Assembly (NCBI GenBank): GCA_027625915.1
Contig: JANTQA010000008.1
Span: forward strand, 12,215,001-12,279,000
Direction: 5' to 3'
From: Anaeramoeba flamelloides
Taxonomy: Eukaryota; Metamonada; Anaeramoebidae
Length of the DNA: 64,000 nt
In this document: in pieces, positions 1 through 10,410 of the stretch
How the letters are laid out: the number at the start of each line of letters is the position of its first letter
Numbering within the stretch: position 1 is the first letter of the stretch
Position numbers and translations under genes: made by a program
The notes under the pieces: generated by a model
Told to the model about the DNA's origin: nothing
Databases searched by the model: none
What the model saw: only the letters and a program-made list of their open reading frames with translations

Positions 1-3000
1 TCTTTTAATTTTCCCTGATCCACATCTTTTTCATCATCATCTTTTTTAAATAAATTTATTTCCTTATTACTAGAGATATAATTCTTTAAATAATCCTCTA
101 AATTGATTATAAAAGAAGAAATCTCATTTTTAAAATTATTTAAAGAATGATTTTTTTTAAAAAAATTTGTTTTAATAAATTTCGAAAAATAATATGAAAA
201 TTTTCTAGTTTGAAATTTTTTTTTTAAATTATTAAAAAATAAATTTATAAAAATTTGATAAGAAAAATTTTGAATTTTTTTTTCATTTTTTTGTATTAAT
301 TTAAAAATTAATTTAATATTATCGAATTGTATCCTATTAAAATTTTTATAATTTAAAATTAAAGAAATATTATAATATTCTGAAAATATCAATTTTCTTA
401 TTTCAATTTCCCCTTGAAAAGTATTTTTTGCATTCAATAGTATTAAGGAAAATAAAATTTTTATAAAATTTGTCCAAATTTCAAAATCAAAATTATTTTT
501 TATATAATTTTGAATTAAAATTTCTTTGATTACCATCAAATTTTGAATAATTTGTTGAATAGAATCATTAATTAAATGTAATTTAATAACACAAAGTGTT
601 TGATTATACACTTGATCATTTTGTTGAAAATCTATATCATTCAGATTATCTACAAGCCAAATGAAACCCATTAGCCCGTTAATTATTCTTCCCCGATCCC
701 TGAACTGTCTTTTTATTGGATTGATTAAAAATAAACATTTACAATAAGTGATTAAAAATAAGGAATTAACCTTCGATGGTTCATTCACAGCCATGTACTT
801 CGTATTCTGAATAATAAAAGAAACCAATAAATGTACTAACTTGCTCGAAATACCTTTTGTTATTTCTAATTGATTAATAAATAAGGAATCAACTAAAATG
901 TCATTTATTCGAGAAATTAAATTATTAATAATATTATTAAACACTATACTAATATTCTGACTCTCAATATCATTCTCACCCTGGATTGTATTCTCTCCTT
1001 TATTCACATCTTTAAAATATTTGGAAATTATATTTGATAGGGATTTATAAATACTTTTAATTATATTTACATTATAACAGTTTGGATTCTTTTCCGTATT
1101 TTTAGTTATGTTTTCAACAAATATTAATTTGTTAAGTATTTGGCAATTTAATTTTGTGAGAACTAAATAATAAATTTTGAAATAATTTTCCATTTTTTGA
1201 AATTTATTTATTTTGATAAGATCCTTTAAAAATATTTTAATTATTTCATTCTTATTTTGATTCTTTAAATCTGGAATCAATTTTTTATTTATTGTTATAA
1301 TCATACTATCAATAAATTCAAATAAATTAGAAAAAATTTTATTACTTTCAGATTTTTCATCATTATTATTCAATGAATAAAAATTAATTATTAATTTGAA
1401 AAAAAAATTGAAGGAAATTATATAATTAATTAAATCTTGAGAATTATTGAACATTCCTTTTATTATTTTTGAATAAATTAAAAAAATCTTTGGTAATACA
1501 TTTGCATTATCATTAGATAAATAAGATATATATTTCTTGAGTAAGCTTATGCCATTATTGTATTTAATGATTTTGGGTATAATATTGATCATATACTGTA
1601 AACAATTGTTACTTATTTCTTCATTATTAAGAGGGTGATTAACGATATTAATCAAGGTATTAAAAACCACTTTTAACACCATCATAATATCAAGAATAGG
1701 AACGTTAATCAAATTTCTGAAAATCTTTTTTAAATTCTTATTAGATTGATTTTCCCAATCAATTAGATTTTTGATTATTGATATTCTTGGATACTCTGTT
1801 GAATAAAAAAAAGTATTTATTGAAATAACATTACTTTTCTCTTCATTTTCTTTTTTTTTGCCAATTTTTTTATTCTTTTTAACCCAATCTACAATCCATT
1901 TCCTCGTTTTGGATAAATTTGATGATGGAAATTTATAAATATTTAAAAAGTATTCTTTATTCTTTATTATTTCACTTTGCGACCCCTTTAAATCTAAATT
2001 TTGACCCCTTTCTAATAAAGGCAATACCGAATAATAAATTGGTATAAATTTGTTGTTTTTAAATGTTAAAATTGTGATATACATATAAAGATCATCAACA
2101 AAGTTTTGGATTAAATTTGGTAATTTGATTTTACATTGCTCATCAAGATAGAAAACATTTTCTTCCAAAGAAAAAGATACAACTGAACTTTCATAAATAT
2201 CATTTATAAATTGATTTGAATCAGGATCTGAAAATGATTTTTCAATCAATCGGTTATTATCTTTCCTAAATATACAAATTTTTATTTTGATATTATTCAG
2301 TTTTTTGATCTGACTTTTTTCAAAATTTAAATAATTTAAATTCAGAATTAAATAATTCTTTTTTTTATGAATATTTGGTATTGTTAAAGTATTATTACAA
2401 TTAATTATTTTATTAATTTTGGTATAATTGTCATTAGTTTCAATTTTTTTGTTTTTTCTTTCAATATTGGTTTTTCTTTCATTTTTGTTTTTTCTTTCAT
2501 TTTTGTTTTTTCTTTTGTTTTTGTTTTCGTTTTTTCTTTTGTCTTTGTTTTGCTTTGTTTTATTTTTTTTGAAAAATTGATATTTTAGAAGTAAGTTATT
2601 AAAGATCTTTGGATTTTGATCATTTTTTGTTTTGTTTATAATTGTTAGTAGTCTACAATTCTTTTCAAATTTTAATAATTTAAATCTAATTTTTTTAAAT
2701 TTTTTTTTCGTTTTATGCTTTGGGTTTGAAAATACAAATTGATAACAACCATAACTAACAAGTTGGTTGTATGTGAAATCCTTTTGTATACAATTGGATT
2801 TTTTTTTTAATTTTATGCTCTTTATTTTTGTTGGATCACTACAATACGCTTTGCAGATAAGAAATAAATCTAGTTCCTTTTCGTCCTGATCTTCTTTTGG
2901 AGTTTTTTGAAAATTTTCTTGTTCCTTTTCTTTTTTTTTTATATCTTTTATTGTATTTGTGTTTTTTTTTATGTTTGGTTTTGTCTTTGTATTTGTGCTT

Positions 3001-3971
3001 GTTATTGTGTTTTTGTTTGTGTTTGTATTTGGATTTATGCTTGTTCCTGTGTTTTTGTTTGTAAATATGTTCGATTTTTCATTCTTTATTATATTCAATT
3101 TAGAAAATCTAATTTGGATATGTTTTTCAAGTTTTTTTTTTTCACGAAAAAAATATTTTGTTCGAAAAAAAAAGCGCTCAGAAATAATATGATCAATCTT
3201 TTTTGAATACAAAAAAAAGACATAAATCAATTCTTTGTTCTTAAAATCTATTGAATTAGTTCCTAAATCAAAATTTAATGGTATTGTTAAATCTATAAAA
3301 AGATCTAAGGGTTTTTTAGGTTTATCAGAATTTGTTATTTTGTTCTGGATTATTTGCTTCTTTGTGGAATCTTTACTAATTTTGTTCCAAAATAAGTGGT
3401 GTCCAACCAAAGAGAAATTAACACAGTCACCATTTTTTCTTCTTAATGGAAAAGGTAAATGACATAAAGTTAATAAATGAAGATAGACCTTTTTTATTTG
3501 TTGCTTAATTCTAGATGTTTCAAGTTCTGTTATTTCTTTTGAATAAAATCTTGATCGTAAAGTAATTAATTGTTTGCTGTTCTTGATAATTTTTGAATGC
3601 TTGTATTTAAAGTTATTTGTCAAAGGCTTTATAAATAAAATCTTTTTTAAAGTTTTTGTTAGGAAACTTTCTACTTCAACAATTAAAGAGTCACACTCTT
3701 TTATTTTGTGGTATTCCCAATTTAGAAACTCTGAAATCTGAAATCCTTTGTTTGAGGCATAAAGTTGTACAACATTTTGTGGAAAAATTCCTTTTCTCCC
3801 TGTTAGTATTGTTTGTCCATAATACCATGCTTTTTTGTATTTTGAAAGGATCCGAATCGGTTCGCCAATATGATGTAAACCAAGATTGTTTTCTTTCCTT
3901 GAAACAAACTTATAACACACAAAGCATATTTGGTTTGTTGGTGTCCATTTCTCTTTTTGTTCTTGGCTCAT
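1..3971 (-). CDS. DOCK-family Rac/Cdc42 GEF (DOCK-A/B-like), N-terminal 1323 residues, runs off the left edge
   Basis: Reading the minus strand from the ATG at 3971 gives one open frame of 1323 codons to base 1 with no stop; an in-frame TAA lies five codons upstream, so this is the first Met. Residues about 10-68 look like the SH3 domain that opens DOCK180-type proteins (GEPIRILSKYKKAWYYGQ, then KGIFPQNVVQLY). Residues about 530-690 fit the C2/DHR1 lipid-binding domain, including a stretch ending EYFLNIYKF that matches the DOCK C2 end. The rest is long, helical and Asn/Lys-rich, as expected for the armadillo-like middle. The catalytic DHR2 domain would lie left of the window. DOCK proteins load GTP on Rac or Cdc42 at the membrane and drive actin-based motility; that role is inferred. 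Low-complexity insertions (KNTNTNKN, KRKNKNERKN) lie before the C2. No intron was needed over 4 kb. Confidence 0.85.
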   Translation of the reverse strand, partial: MSQEQKEKWTPTNQICFVCYKFVSRKENNLGLHHIGEPIRILSKYKKAWYYGQTILTGRKGIFPQNVVQLYASNKGFQISEFLNWEYHKIKECDSLIVEVESFLTKTLKKILFIKPLTNNFKYKHSKIIKNSKQLITLRSRFYSKEITELETSRIKQQIKKVYLHLLTLCHLPFPLRRKNGDCVNFSLVGHHLFWNKISKDSTKKQIIQNKITNSDKPKKPLDLFIDLTIPLNFDLGTNSIDFKNKELIYVFFLYSKKIDHIISERFFFRTKYFFREKKKLEKHIQIRFSKLNIIKNEKSNIFTNKNTGTSINPNTNTNKNTITSTNTKTKPNIKKNTNTIKDIKKKEKEQENFQKTPKEDQDEKELDLFLICKAYCSDPTKIKSIKLKKKSNCIQKDFTYNQLVSYGCYQFVFSNPKHKTKKKFKKIRFKLLKFEKNCRLLTIINKTKNDQNPKIFNNLLLKYQFFKKNKTKQNKDKRKNENKNKRKNKNERKNKNERKTNIERKNKKIETNDNYTKINKIINCNNTLTIPNIHKKKNYLILNLNYLNFEKSQIKKLNNIKIKICIFRKDNNRLIEKSFSDPDSNQFINDIYESSVVSFSLEENVFYLDEQCKIKLPNLIQNFVDDLYMYITILTFKNNKFIPIYYSVLPLLERGQNLDLKGSQSEIIKNKEYFLNIYKFPSSNLSKTRKWIVDWVKKNKKIGKKKENEEKSNVISINTFFYSTEYPRISIIKNLIDWENQSNKNLKKIFRNLINVPILDIMMVLKVVFNTLINIVNHPLNNEEISNNCLQYMINIIPKIIKYNNGISLLKKYISYLSNDNANVLPKIFLIYSKIIKGMFNNSQDLINYIISFNFFFKLIINFYSLNNNDEKSESNKIFSNLFEFIDSMIITINKKLIPDLKNQNKNEIIKIFLKDLIKINKFQKMENYFKIYYLVLTKLNCQILNKLIFVENITKNTEKNPNCYNVNIIKSIYKSLSNIISKYFKDVNKGENTIQGENDIESQNISIVFNNIINNLISRINDILVDSLFINQLEITKGISSKLVHLLVSFIIQNTKYMAVNEPSKVNSLFLITYCKCLFLINPIKRQFRDRGRIINGLMGFIWLVDNLNDIDFQQNDQVYNQTLCVIKLHLINDSIQQIIQNLMVIKEILIQNYIKNNFDFEIWTNFIKILFSLILLNAKNTFQGEIEIRKLIFSEYYNISLILNYKNFNRIQFDNIKLIFKLIQKNEKKIQNFSYQIFINLFFNNLKKKFQTRKFSYYFSKFIKTNFFKKNHSLNNFKNEISSFIINLEDYLKNYISSNKEINLFKKDDDEKDVDQGKLK

Positions 3972-4035
3972 ATGGAAAAATAATTATGAAAAAAATGTCA
4001 ATATTTTTTTTCTAATTTTTTTCTTACTTTGGAGG

Positions 4036-4260
4036 TTTTATATTTCTTGAAATGTGGAAAAAAGATTATTTTTTTGTGTGGATTGTTGATTTTGGTTATT
4101 TGGCGATCGAGATTGGTATAAATTTTAATACTGGTTCAAAATGGCAATTTTTGACAATTTATTTATTATTTCGAAAATCTGAATTTTTGGAACGAGAATA
4201 ATGGTTTGGTAAGAATTTGAAGAAAAATTTTAAAATTTTGGGTTGTAGAATTGATATTTG
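4036..4260. mobile_element. Single-end fragment of the 0.5-0.6 kb TIR element family (family F)
   Basis: The stretch matches, in the same order, the reverse complement of the right end of the complete element at 11038-11633: a GATTATT block, then GTTCAAAATGGCAATTTTTG and GACAATTT. It begins about 65 bp upstream of the DOCK start codon, so it may lie in that gene's promoter. No partner inverted end was found nearby, so I regard it as truncated or interrupted. Confidence 0.5.
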
Positions 4261-4474
4261 TTTCATTTTACTTGCTATGGGTACAAACAAAAAATTCTAT
4301 TTTTTTCCATATTTTACCCTGACTGAATCTTTTTGATATTGGGAAGAAAGGTAAAAAAGGAAAAAGATTAAGTAGTTAATTGCTCACACTGTTTGCGGAA
4401 CACGAAAGTATGAGTAACTTGAAAATAAAAACGAAAAATCAGAAGCTACAATTTCCAGAGATCTAAAGGTATGA

Positions 4475-4976
4475 AGTGAAAAAAATACTGAATATGAAAA
4501 TAATCCCTTACAAGGTTTTTAATTGTAAATATTAGTAAAATGTTTGTGTAATTTCTTTTATCTAACTTCAATCAAATCCTTATTATAAATAACCAATTTT
4601 TTTATGAGATTAGTAATAAACCTACCTAAAGTTCCCATCAAAGTAAGGTGTCTCGAGAATACTTGAGTTATTGTTTGATAGCCATAAGTAGATCAACTTT
4701 TTTTGAAAAACAATCCAGTTTTATTGAGGTTTCCTATTAATTTGGAAAAAGATAATTGTTATTCTTGTTTTTTGATTGATTGAATGGTGTTTTGAACAAG
4801 GGTGATTTCATTAATCACCATTCTAATAAGTGGATGAGTTATAATTTAAAAAGTTCGATTCTTATAAAAAAGCAGGATTTGATTGTAAATAAATGAAATT
4901 TAAAAAAAATTTTACTAATATTCACAATTTAAAATCTTGTCCGGGATTATTTTCATGTCAGGTATTTTTTTTCACT
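4475..4976. mobile_element. 502-bp element with ~70-bp terminal inverted repeats, nested in another repeat
   Basis: The left end (4475-4541) reads AGTGAAAAAAATACTG and continues with GAAAATAATCCC; the reverse complement of 4909-4976 reads almost the same over about 65 bp. Flanking sequences at 4310-4445 and 4980-5110 match a continuous repeat at 43150-43460, which lacks the insertion. That makes this a probable non-autonomous DNA transposon that jumped into an older repeat. No coding capacity is visible and no clear target-site duplication could be fixed. Confidence 0.6.
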
Positions 4977-5582
4977 ACTTTATATCAGATCAAAAAAAAA
5001 AAAAAGAAAGAAATTACAATAATTAAATAATTACCTCTCAACTGAACATGCATGATCAATTATCAAATTATTCAATCAAAAATATTGTGGTTGTGATTTT
5101 GGGTAGTTCAAAATTAAAGATAGTATTGTTTTTTTTATTTTGTTTTTACTACTATCTTCTTCTAAACTCTTTTTAAATTCCATTTTCTTTTAATTTATTC
5201 ATTTTAATCTTTTTTTTTTTTAAACATAAATAAAAATTGGGTGTTTCTTTTCCTTGAACAATCTTAAAATGTATGATTTTAGGTTTAAATTACCCACAAG
5301 GAAATTGGAGTAAAAGAACATTTAGAGTGTAATTTACTCTTCTTCCAACAATAAAAAAAAATAATTTTTTTTTCAAAACTCCTAACAAAAACCAAATAGA
5401 AATAAAAAATTTCAATTAATAACCCAAAATAAAAAATTTATTATTAAATATGTCCTAATCTTATGGTCTTATACTGACTAATCCTGATTTCAGGTTAGGG
5501 GTAACTTTTTTAACAAATATTAAGATTTACTATGTGGTTAAAGATTGATCTGATAAGAACCAAAATAATAAGTATTTAAATC

Positions 5583-5782
5583 TACATTTAATTCAACTTT
5601 TAAGATACAAACTTTAAATGAAATTTTAGGCACAATAAAAATCTCGAATTAAGGCACTTTTTTGGAATTTTTTTTTTTACAATTTATTTTACTAGAATTT
5701 GAATTTTGTGCTTTAATTTGAGATTGTTTTTGTGCCTTAAATTTCGTTGAAAGTTTGTGATTTAAAAGTGAAACGGACTGTA
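5583..5782. mobile_element. Palindromic TA-flanked MITE (family M), copy 1
   Basis: A roughly 196-bp imperfect palindrome whose arms contain TTCGTTGAAAGTTTGTG and its complement, flanked by TA on both sides. The left terminus is mutated (CATTTAATTCAAC); the right ends GGACTG-TA. It belongs to the family whose best copies are at 17105-17302 and 45637-45838. TA target and CAGT-type ends are typical of Tc1/mariner-derived MITEs (family knowledge). No ORF. Confidence 0.75.
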
Positions 5783-6194
5783 TCTTAACTCTCCAGTTTT
5801 GATTTCAGAAAGAAATAAATAAATTGTCAAAAATTTCTTTTTTTAACAACTGCTGTTATTTTCCAATAATAAATGGGTTAATTTTAACTCAATTTCCTAA
5901 ATATTTTCCAAATTATTTGTTGAAAAAAATAAGATCTTTCCAAAAATTATTATATGATATTTTTAGAAATTTAATTAATCTTCCTGATTGAACTTTGAGA
6001 TAAAATTTTGATGAGTTTAACTTGATTTTAACAGCGGAAAAATTCATTCTACTGTTAATTGTAAAATAAAAAGATCAAAATTTTCATTCAAATTTCCACA
6101 AAATAATCACATTTTAGGATTAAAAAGAAACCACCAAAACCACCAATTCTAAATATTTAATTAATAATTTCAACTGATTTAATCAATTTAATTT

Positions 6195-6760
6195 TGAATT
6201 TTTTACATGATTTACATTGATCAAAATAATGCGTGTTCAACTACGATAACCCATGTTTCAAAATATACTCCCTTTTTTGTCTTGTTTTAGAGTAGCATCC
6301 AATTTACTAAACAAGAGTACAGTCAGTTCCACTTTTAAGGCACAAAAATCAGATTCTAGTAAAATAATATTTGTAAAAAAAAAATTACAAATTTTGTACC
6401 TTAATAGGAGATTTTTTTGAGCATTAAATTTCGTTGAAAGTTTGTGCATTAAAAGTGGAACTGACTGTATACCTAAGTTCAAGTCGATTTTGAAGGTAAA
6501 GGTCTGGTTATTTTGTTTAAAATTTAAATTGGGAATGCAATAAGTTGAAAATTTTTCATAATATTCTTAATTTTTTTAATTTTTTTTGATTTTTTTTGGA
6601 TTGATTAAAATTTTTTAAAAAATGAACGATATTTTTTGAGATAAATTTTGTAATTTTATCCATCATTTTTAGAATTTCTTATAAAACAATCGAACTTTAA
6701 GAAACCAAAATCATATTTAATATGGGTTTATTGTTGGTTTTTTTGACTGGTTGATGTATA
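6195..6760 (+). repeat. Dispersed repeat B, copy 1 (contains MITE M copy 2)
   Basis: This segment repeats, with the same order of blocks (GATCAAAATAAT, GTTTCAAAATAT, the CATCCAAT block, TACCTAAGTTCAA, AAGGTCTGGTTATTTT), at 6815-7200 in the same orientation and at 10020-10410 in reverse. Copy 1 differs by carrying a MITE at 6318-6469. No protein is encoded consistently across copies, so I treat it as a non-coding mobile or duplicated sequence. Confidence 0.7.
6318..6469. mobile_element. MITE M, copy 2 (internally shortened), with empty-site evidence
   Basis: Starts TA-CAGTCAGTTCCACTTTTAAG and ends with the inverse, ACTGACTG-TA; 152 bp including both TAs, with one arm shortened. The flanking repeat B exists elsewhere without the insertion: at 6955-6970 and, reversed, near 10285 the same junction reads ..AG-TA-TACC or ..AG-TA-TAAC with a single TA. 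This directly shows insertion at TA with TA duplication. Confidence 0.9.
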
Positions 6761-6814
6761 GGTCTTCTTAAACAAAAAAAAAAAAAAAAAACTCTTATTA
6801 TTATGAAACAAAAT

Positions 6815-7200
6815 TAAACTTTTATGCACGCATTGTTTCGAAAACAGTACAGTGATCAAAATAATACACATATAAAGACTATAATCTGTGTTTCAAAATA
6901 TTATCGGTGCTTTTTTTCTTCTTGTACCAAGGCAACATCCAATCTACTACCAAATAGTATACCTAAGTTCAAATCAATTTTGAAAGTAAAGGTCTGGTTA
7001 TTTTCAGTAAAAGTTAAATTATTCGTGCAAATAGTTGAAAAATTTTCATAATATTCTCAATTTTTTGATATAAATTTTGCAATTTGATCTTTCATTTTTC
7101 CAATTTCTTTTTAAATAATAGAACTTTAAGAAACCAATACCATATTTATTTAGGGTTTATTATTGGTTTCTTTGATGGGTTAATGTTTAGGTCTTCTATA
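6815..7200 (+). repeat. Dispersed repeat B, copy 2 (empty MITE site)
   Basis: Direct, adjacent copy of the repeat at 6195-6760. It shares GATCAAAATAATAC, GTGTTTCAAAATAT, TACCTAAGTTCAA and AAAGGTCTGGTTATTTT, and has no MITE at the TA where copy 1 carries one. Confidence 0.7.
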
Positions 7201-7346
7201 AAAAAAAATACTTTTTTTTTTGAAACACAACTTGGATTTTTTTGCAGGATTTATTTTTTCTCCAGTATATTTAAGGATTTTTTCGAAAAGTTTAAAAAAT
7301 TGGGTAATTTCTTTCTTCAAAATATTACATTGATCGAATTTTAAGG

Positions 7347-7800
7347 AAATAAATACAACTGTTAATTGAAAAATAAAAAGATCAGAACTTTCATTCAGCT
7401 TTCCAAAGAATTCAAAACACAAAAATTAAAATAAATCCTCTAAAGCCCCTAATTCTAAATGGAAAATTAATAATATACTAATTATTGCAAAATAAATTGA
7501 ACAAAAGTTTTATTCAGCTTTCCAAAATAATTTTAATAAAATCCAGTCAAAATTAAGATTTTTTAATTTTTAAAATCAACTTAAATTCATAATACATCTT
7601 TAGAATTGGGGAAATTTGGTGATTTGTTTTCATTCTTGGTTATATGATTTTTTGAGAAAGCTGAATGAAAATTTTGATCTTTATATTTTACAATTAACAG
7701 TAAGTTTCTTCAAAGAATTAAAATAATTAAATATTCTTAAATTTTAAAAATCTTTTTTTGGAGGGTTGAATGAAAAATTTGTTCTATTTAATCTGCAAAA
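7347..7800. repeat. Nested inverted repeat / hairpin element (family G)
   Basis: The block CTGTTAATTG..AAAAAGATCAGAAC..TTTCATTCAGCTTTCC at 7347-7400 returns in inverse at 7655-7700. A second inner pair, around 7485-7525 and 7770-7800, shares TTCAGCTTTCC-type and GAACAAA-type blocks. A single arm also occurs at 6050-6170. The nesting suggests a foldback element or two overlapping MITEs. No coding sense is seen. Confidence 0.5.
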
Positions 7801-7860
7801 AATAGTAAATACAATACCAAGCAGCCAAAAATTACTATGAACAAGTATTAACAGCCAACA

Positions 7861-7906
7861 CAAGATAATTATTTTTTCAAATTTCATGGATTTTAAACCT
7901 TGAACC
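7861..7906. mobile_element. Isolated terminal fragment of TIR family F
   Basis: CAAGATAATTATTTTTTCAA followed by a TTTCATGGATTTTAAACC block matches the right terminus of the elements at 11038-11633 and 52455-52982. No matching left end was identified, so this is a relic. Confidence 0.35.
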
Positions 7907-8178
7907 TTTTGAATTCTAGTTGAAAAAACTGAAATTATAAATTGTAATAAGATTTATCGACTTGAAATTGTTTTAAAGTCAATAAAATACAACCCAATTA
8001 TAAAAGTGATATAGAGGGACCCAAAAATTTTGATAGTTCATCAAAAATTGATTGTGAAAAAGTCAGGTCTTGAATTCAATACTCATAAATTTCAAAAAAG
8101 TTTATTTCAATTTCCATTTTCACAAATCTTATAACTCTACTTTTAAAACAGTTCTAGGAAAAGTCAGGATGAAGTTAA

Positions 8179-8397
8179 ATAACTTATTCAAAGTTTCTTC
8201 ACAACAAAACTCATAAAAGGCTTTCTTTAGAGCGAAGTAAGACATTTTTTAAAATGGTTATTGATAGCAAAAATTTTCAAATTTTGATAAGAATTTATGA
8301 TAAAAAAGAGATAAAACCGTGCAATTTATCATTTCGAAATTTTGATCCTCTTTCCTCCACTTTTTTTCGTTTAAGACATTCTATTCAGACAAATTGA
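8179..8397 (+). other. Coding-like open stretch, unassigned
   Basis: A 72-codon open frame ends with TGA at 8395-8397 and contains an ATG at 8254 giving MVIDSKNFQILIRIYDKKEI. The composition looks more protein-like than the surroundings. A second such stretch follows at 8545-8660 (ATG at 8567, SFKGRVIYREKAPYSRGDLR) behind a plausible acceptor TTTCCACAG. They could be exons of one plus-strand gene, but I could not find a donor joining them in phase, and I recognise no family. Chance open frames in AT-rich DNA remain possible. Confidence 0.2.
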
Positions 8398-9002
8398 TGA
8401 TTTGTAATCCTGTATTTTGGATCTTAACATTATGAACATAATTTTAATTTGCAAAAAAATATGTTTGAAAGTCAAAGATTGTTACCTTTTTCTAAAAAAG
8501 TGAAAACAGAAAGTTACTTTGTGTAACAGTTCTGAAATGTTTCCACAGTTCAAATTTCACTGAAAAAATGATTTTGAGTTTTAAGGGTCGAGTCATTTAC
8601 CGTGAAAAGGCACCATACTCAAGGGGTGACCTGAGACCAAAAAAGGGTATTGTGAAATAGGCCTTCTTTTGGTTGACAAAATTCAAATAACAAAAAAAAA
8701 ATTACATTGGATCATCTTTGACAAAAAATTAAACGAATAAAAAGATTTGTCAATTTCAAAAAATCAAAATTTAAAAAAAAAAATTCCTCTTTTCTCATTT
8801 TCTTTTTCAAAAGAGGTTAAATTTCTTTAATTTAAAACAAATTGCTTTCTTGTATTTCGCAATCAATTTCATTCGATTTAGCCTGACTTGTGGTTATTTT
8901 AAAACCCTCTAAATTTGACCAAGTAAGGATTAGGTAATAGTCTTTCAATAAAAATAACTCATTTGAAAAAAGAAAAAAAAGAAAAAAAAAGTCACCAAGA
9001 TC

Positions 9003-9110
9003 TCAAAAAGCGCCAAAGAGCGACACTTCAAAACTGACATAGTTGTTTTCAGAATTGTAATTCACAACCATTCTAATTGAAAATTGAGTGTCGCTCTTTG
9101 GAGCTTTTTT
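9003..9110. repeat. ~105-bp hairpin with ~24-bp arms
   Basis: AAAAAGCGCCAAAGAGCGAC at 9006 onward pairs with GTCGCTCTTTGGAGCTTTTT at the other end, allowing one small mismatch. The centre is AT-rich. The GC content of the arms is unusual here. It may be a MITE or encode a structured RNA; nothing in the sequence decides between them. Confidence 0.6.
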
Positions 9111-9595
9111 CTAAAAATGTCCTCATTTTTGGTTGTTGATTTTTGGAGATCGATCGTACATCATAGGTTGGTTGGTTTTTGATTGGTGTTAGGTACTCAA
9201 TAAAATTACTAAAAAGTTTTTTTCCATTTCAGAATAAAAAATTTCGTCGTAATGACTCTACCCTTAAGAGTGTTTTCTACAATCAGAATAATTATGTTAC
9301 GTTTTTGATTTTTTTCAAAAATTTTAGTTAAGGAATTAAAAAGTTGGGAAAACAAGTAAAATGAAAAGTCGATTTGGTTGATAATTGAAAAAATATGATT
9401 CCTAGAGAAGATATTTTGGTTGGTATCATTTCCAAAGTTTGTTGAGAAAAAATTTTATAGTGAATAATTTTTTTGACAAAAACTGTTTTTTGAATTGATC
9501 TTAAATCAACCAAAATCTCGAAAAAAAATTATTAAATCGTTCTAATTTTACGTTATTTGAACAGTTTATCATTAGACGATTATCCTGAATATCTT

Positions 9596-9607
9596 AAAAA
9601 AAAAAAA
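9596..9607 (-). terminator. RNA polymerase III terminator of tRNA-Asp
   Basis: An A-run on the plus strand gives about 12 consecutive T on the transcribed minus strand, seven bases beyond the tRNA 3' end. This is the standard pol III stop signal, although T-runs are common in this DNA. Confidence 0.75.
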
Positions 9608-9613
9608 GAAGTA

Positions 9614-9684
9614 CTTCCGATCGGGGAATTGAACCCCGGCCACCTGAGTGACAGTCAGGCATTCTACCTCTATACTAATCGGAA
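9614..9684 (-). tRNA. tRNA-Asp (anticodon GUC)
   Basis: The 71-nt minus-strand cloverleaf has acceptor arms TTCCGAT/ATCGGAA, anticodon stem CCTGA/TCAGG with loop CTGTCAC (anticodon GTC), and T-arm CGGGG-TTCAATT-CCCCG. The unpaired 3' base is G, the usual discriminator for tRNA-Asp. The D-arm GTATAGAGGTAGAAT and the T-loop form the internal pol III A and B boxes. No intron. A run of about 12 T on the transcript strand lies just downstream (9596-9607). Confidence 0.97.
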
Positions 9685-10019
9685 GACATTATAAACCTCA
9701 TTTATGTGTTATTGAAATATTTTTTTATCAGTTTCAAAGTGTAAATAATCTTTTTTCAATTTTAAAAAATAAAATTTACAATCAAAATAAAATAATCTAC
9801 AAATAAAATCTAAACAACTGACTAATAATAAAGATCTAAACATCTATATAATCTCTTACAAAATATAAACAATCAATCAATTTCTAATCAACATCTATAA
9901 GCAACTACATCACTAATCAAAATAAATATTACCAAAATAAAATATATAAAACAATTTTTTATATTCTTCAAAATAAAAATTCTATAACTAATAGTTATCA
10001 AAATTATAATAAATTAGAT

Positions 10020-10410
10020 TTTCACATCATGTTTCGTTGATTGGTTGATTATTATGGTCTACTATATAAAGTTCGATAATTTAAAAAGAAATTCACAAAA
10101 TGAAGGGCCAAATTTGATAAATTTATCTCAAAAAATAGAGTAAATTTTTCAATCAAATTTTAATAAAAAAATGAAAAAAAATCGTGAAAAAAACGAATCA
10201 CTAACAACTAATTTAGTTCCTAATTTAAAATTTAATTAGAAAACCCAATAATTTCCCAACAAAATTGATTTTAACTCAGTTATACTATCGAGTATAGAAT
10301 TAGATGTTGCCTTGGATCAAGAAGAAAAAAAAGCACCTATTTTATTTTGAAACACGGTTTAATGCCCGTAACATACATTATTTTGATTACTGTATTCTCA
10401 AAATCGGCCT
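10020..10410 (-). repeat. Dispersed repeat B, copy 3 (reverse, empty MITE site)
   Basis: The reverse complement contains ATCAAAATAATGTATG, GTGTTTCAAAATA, the GCTTTTTTTCTTCTTG block and AAGGCAACATCTAAT in the same order as copies 1 and 2, and the junction GATAG-TA-TAACTG with no MITE. An open frame of 125 codons on the plus strand here is lysine/phenylalanine low complexity and I do not call it a gene. Confidence 0.65.
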
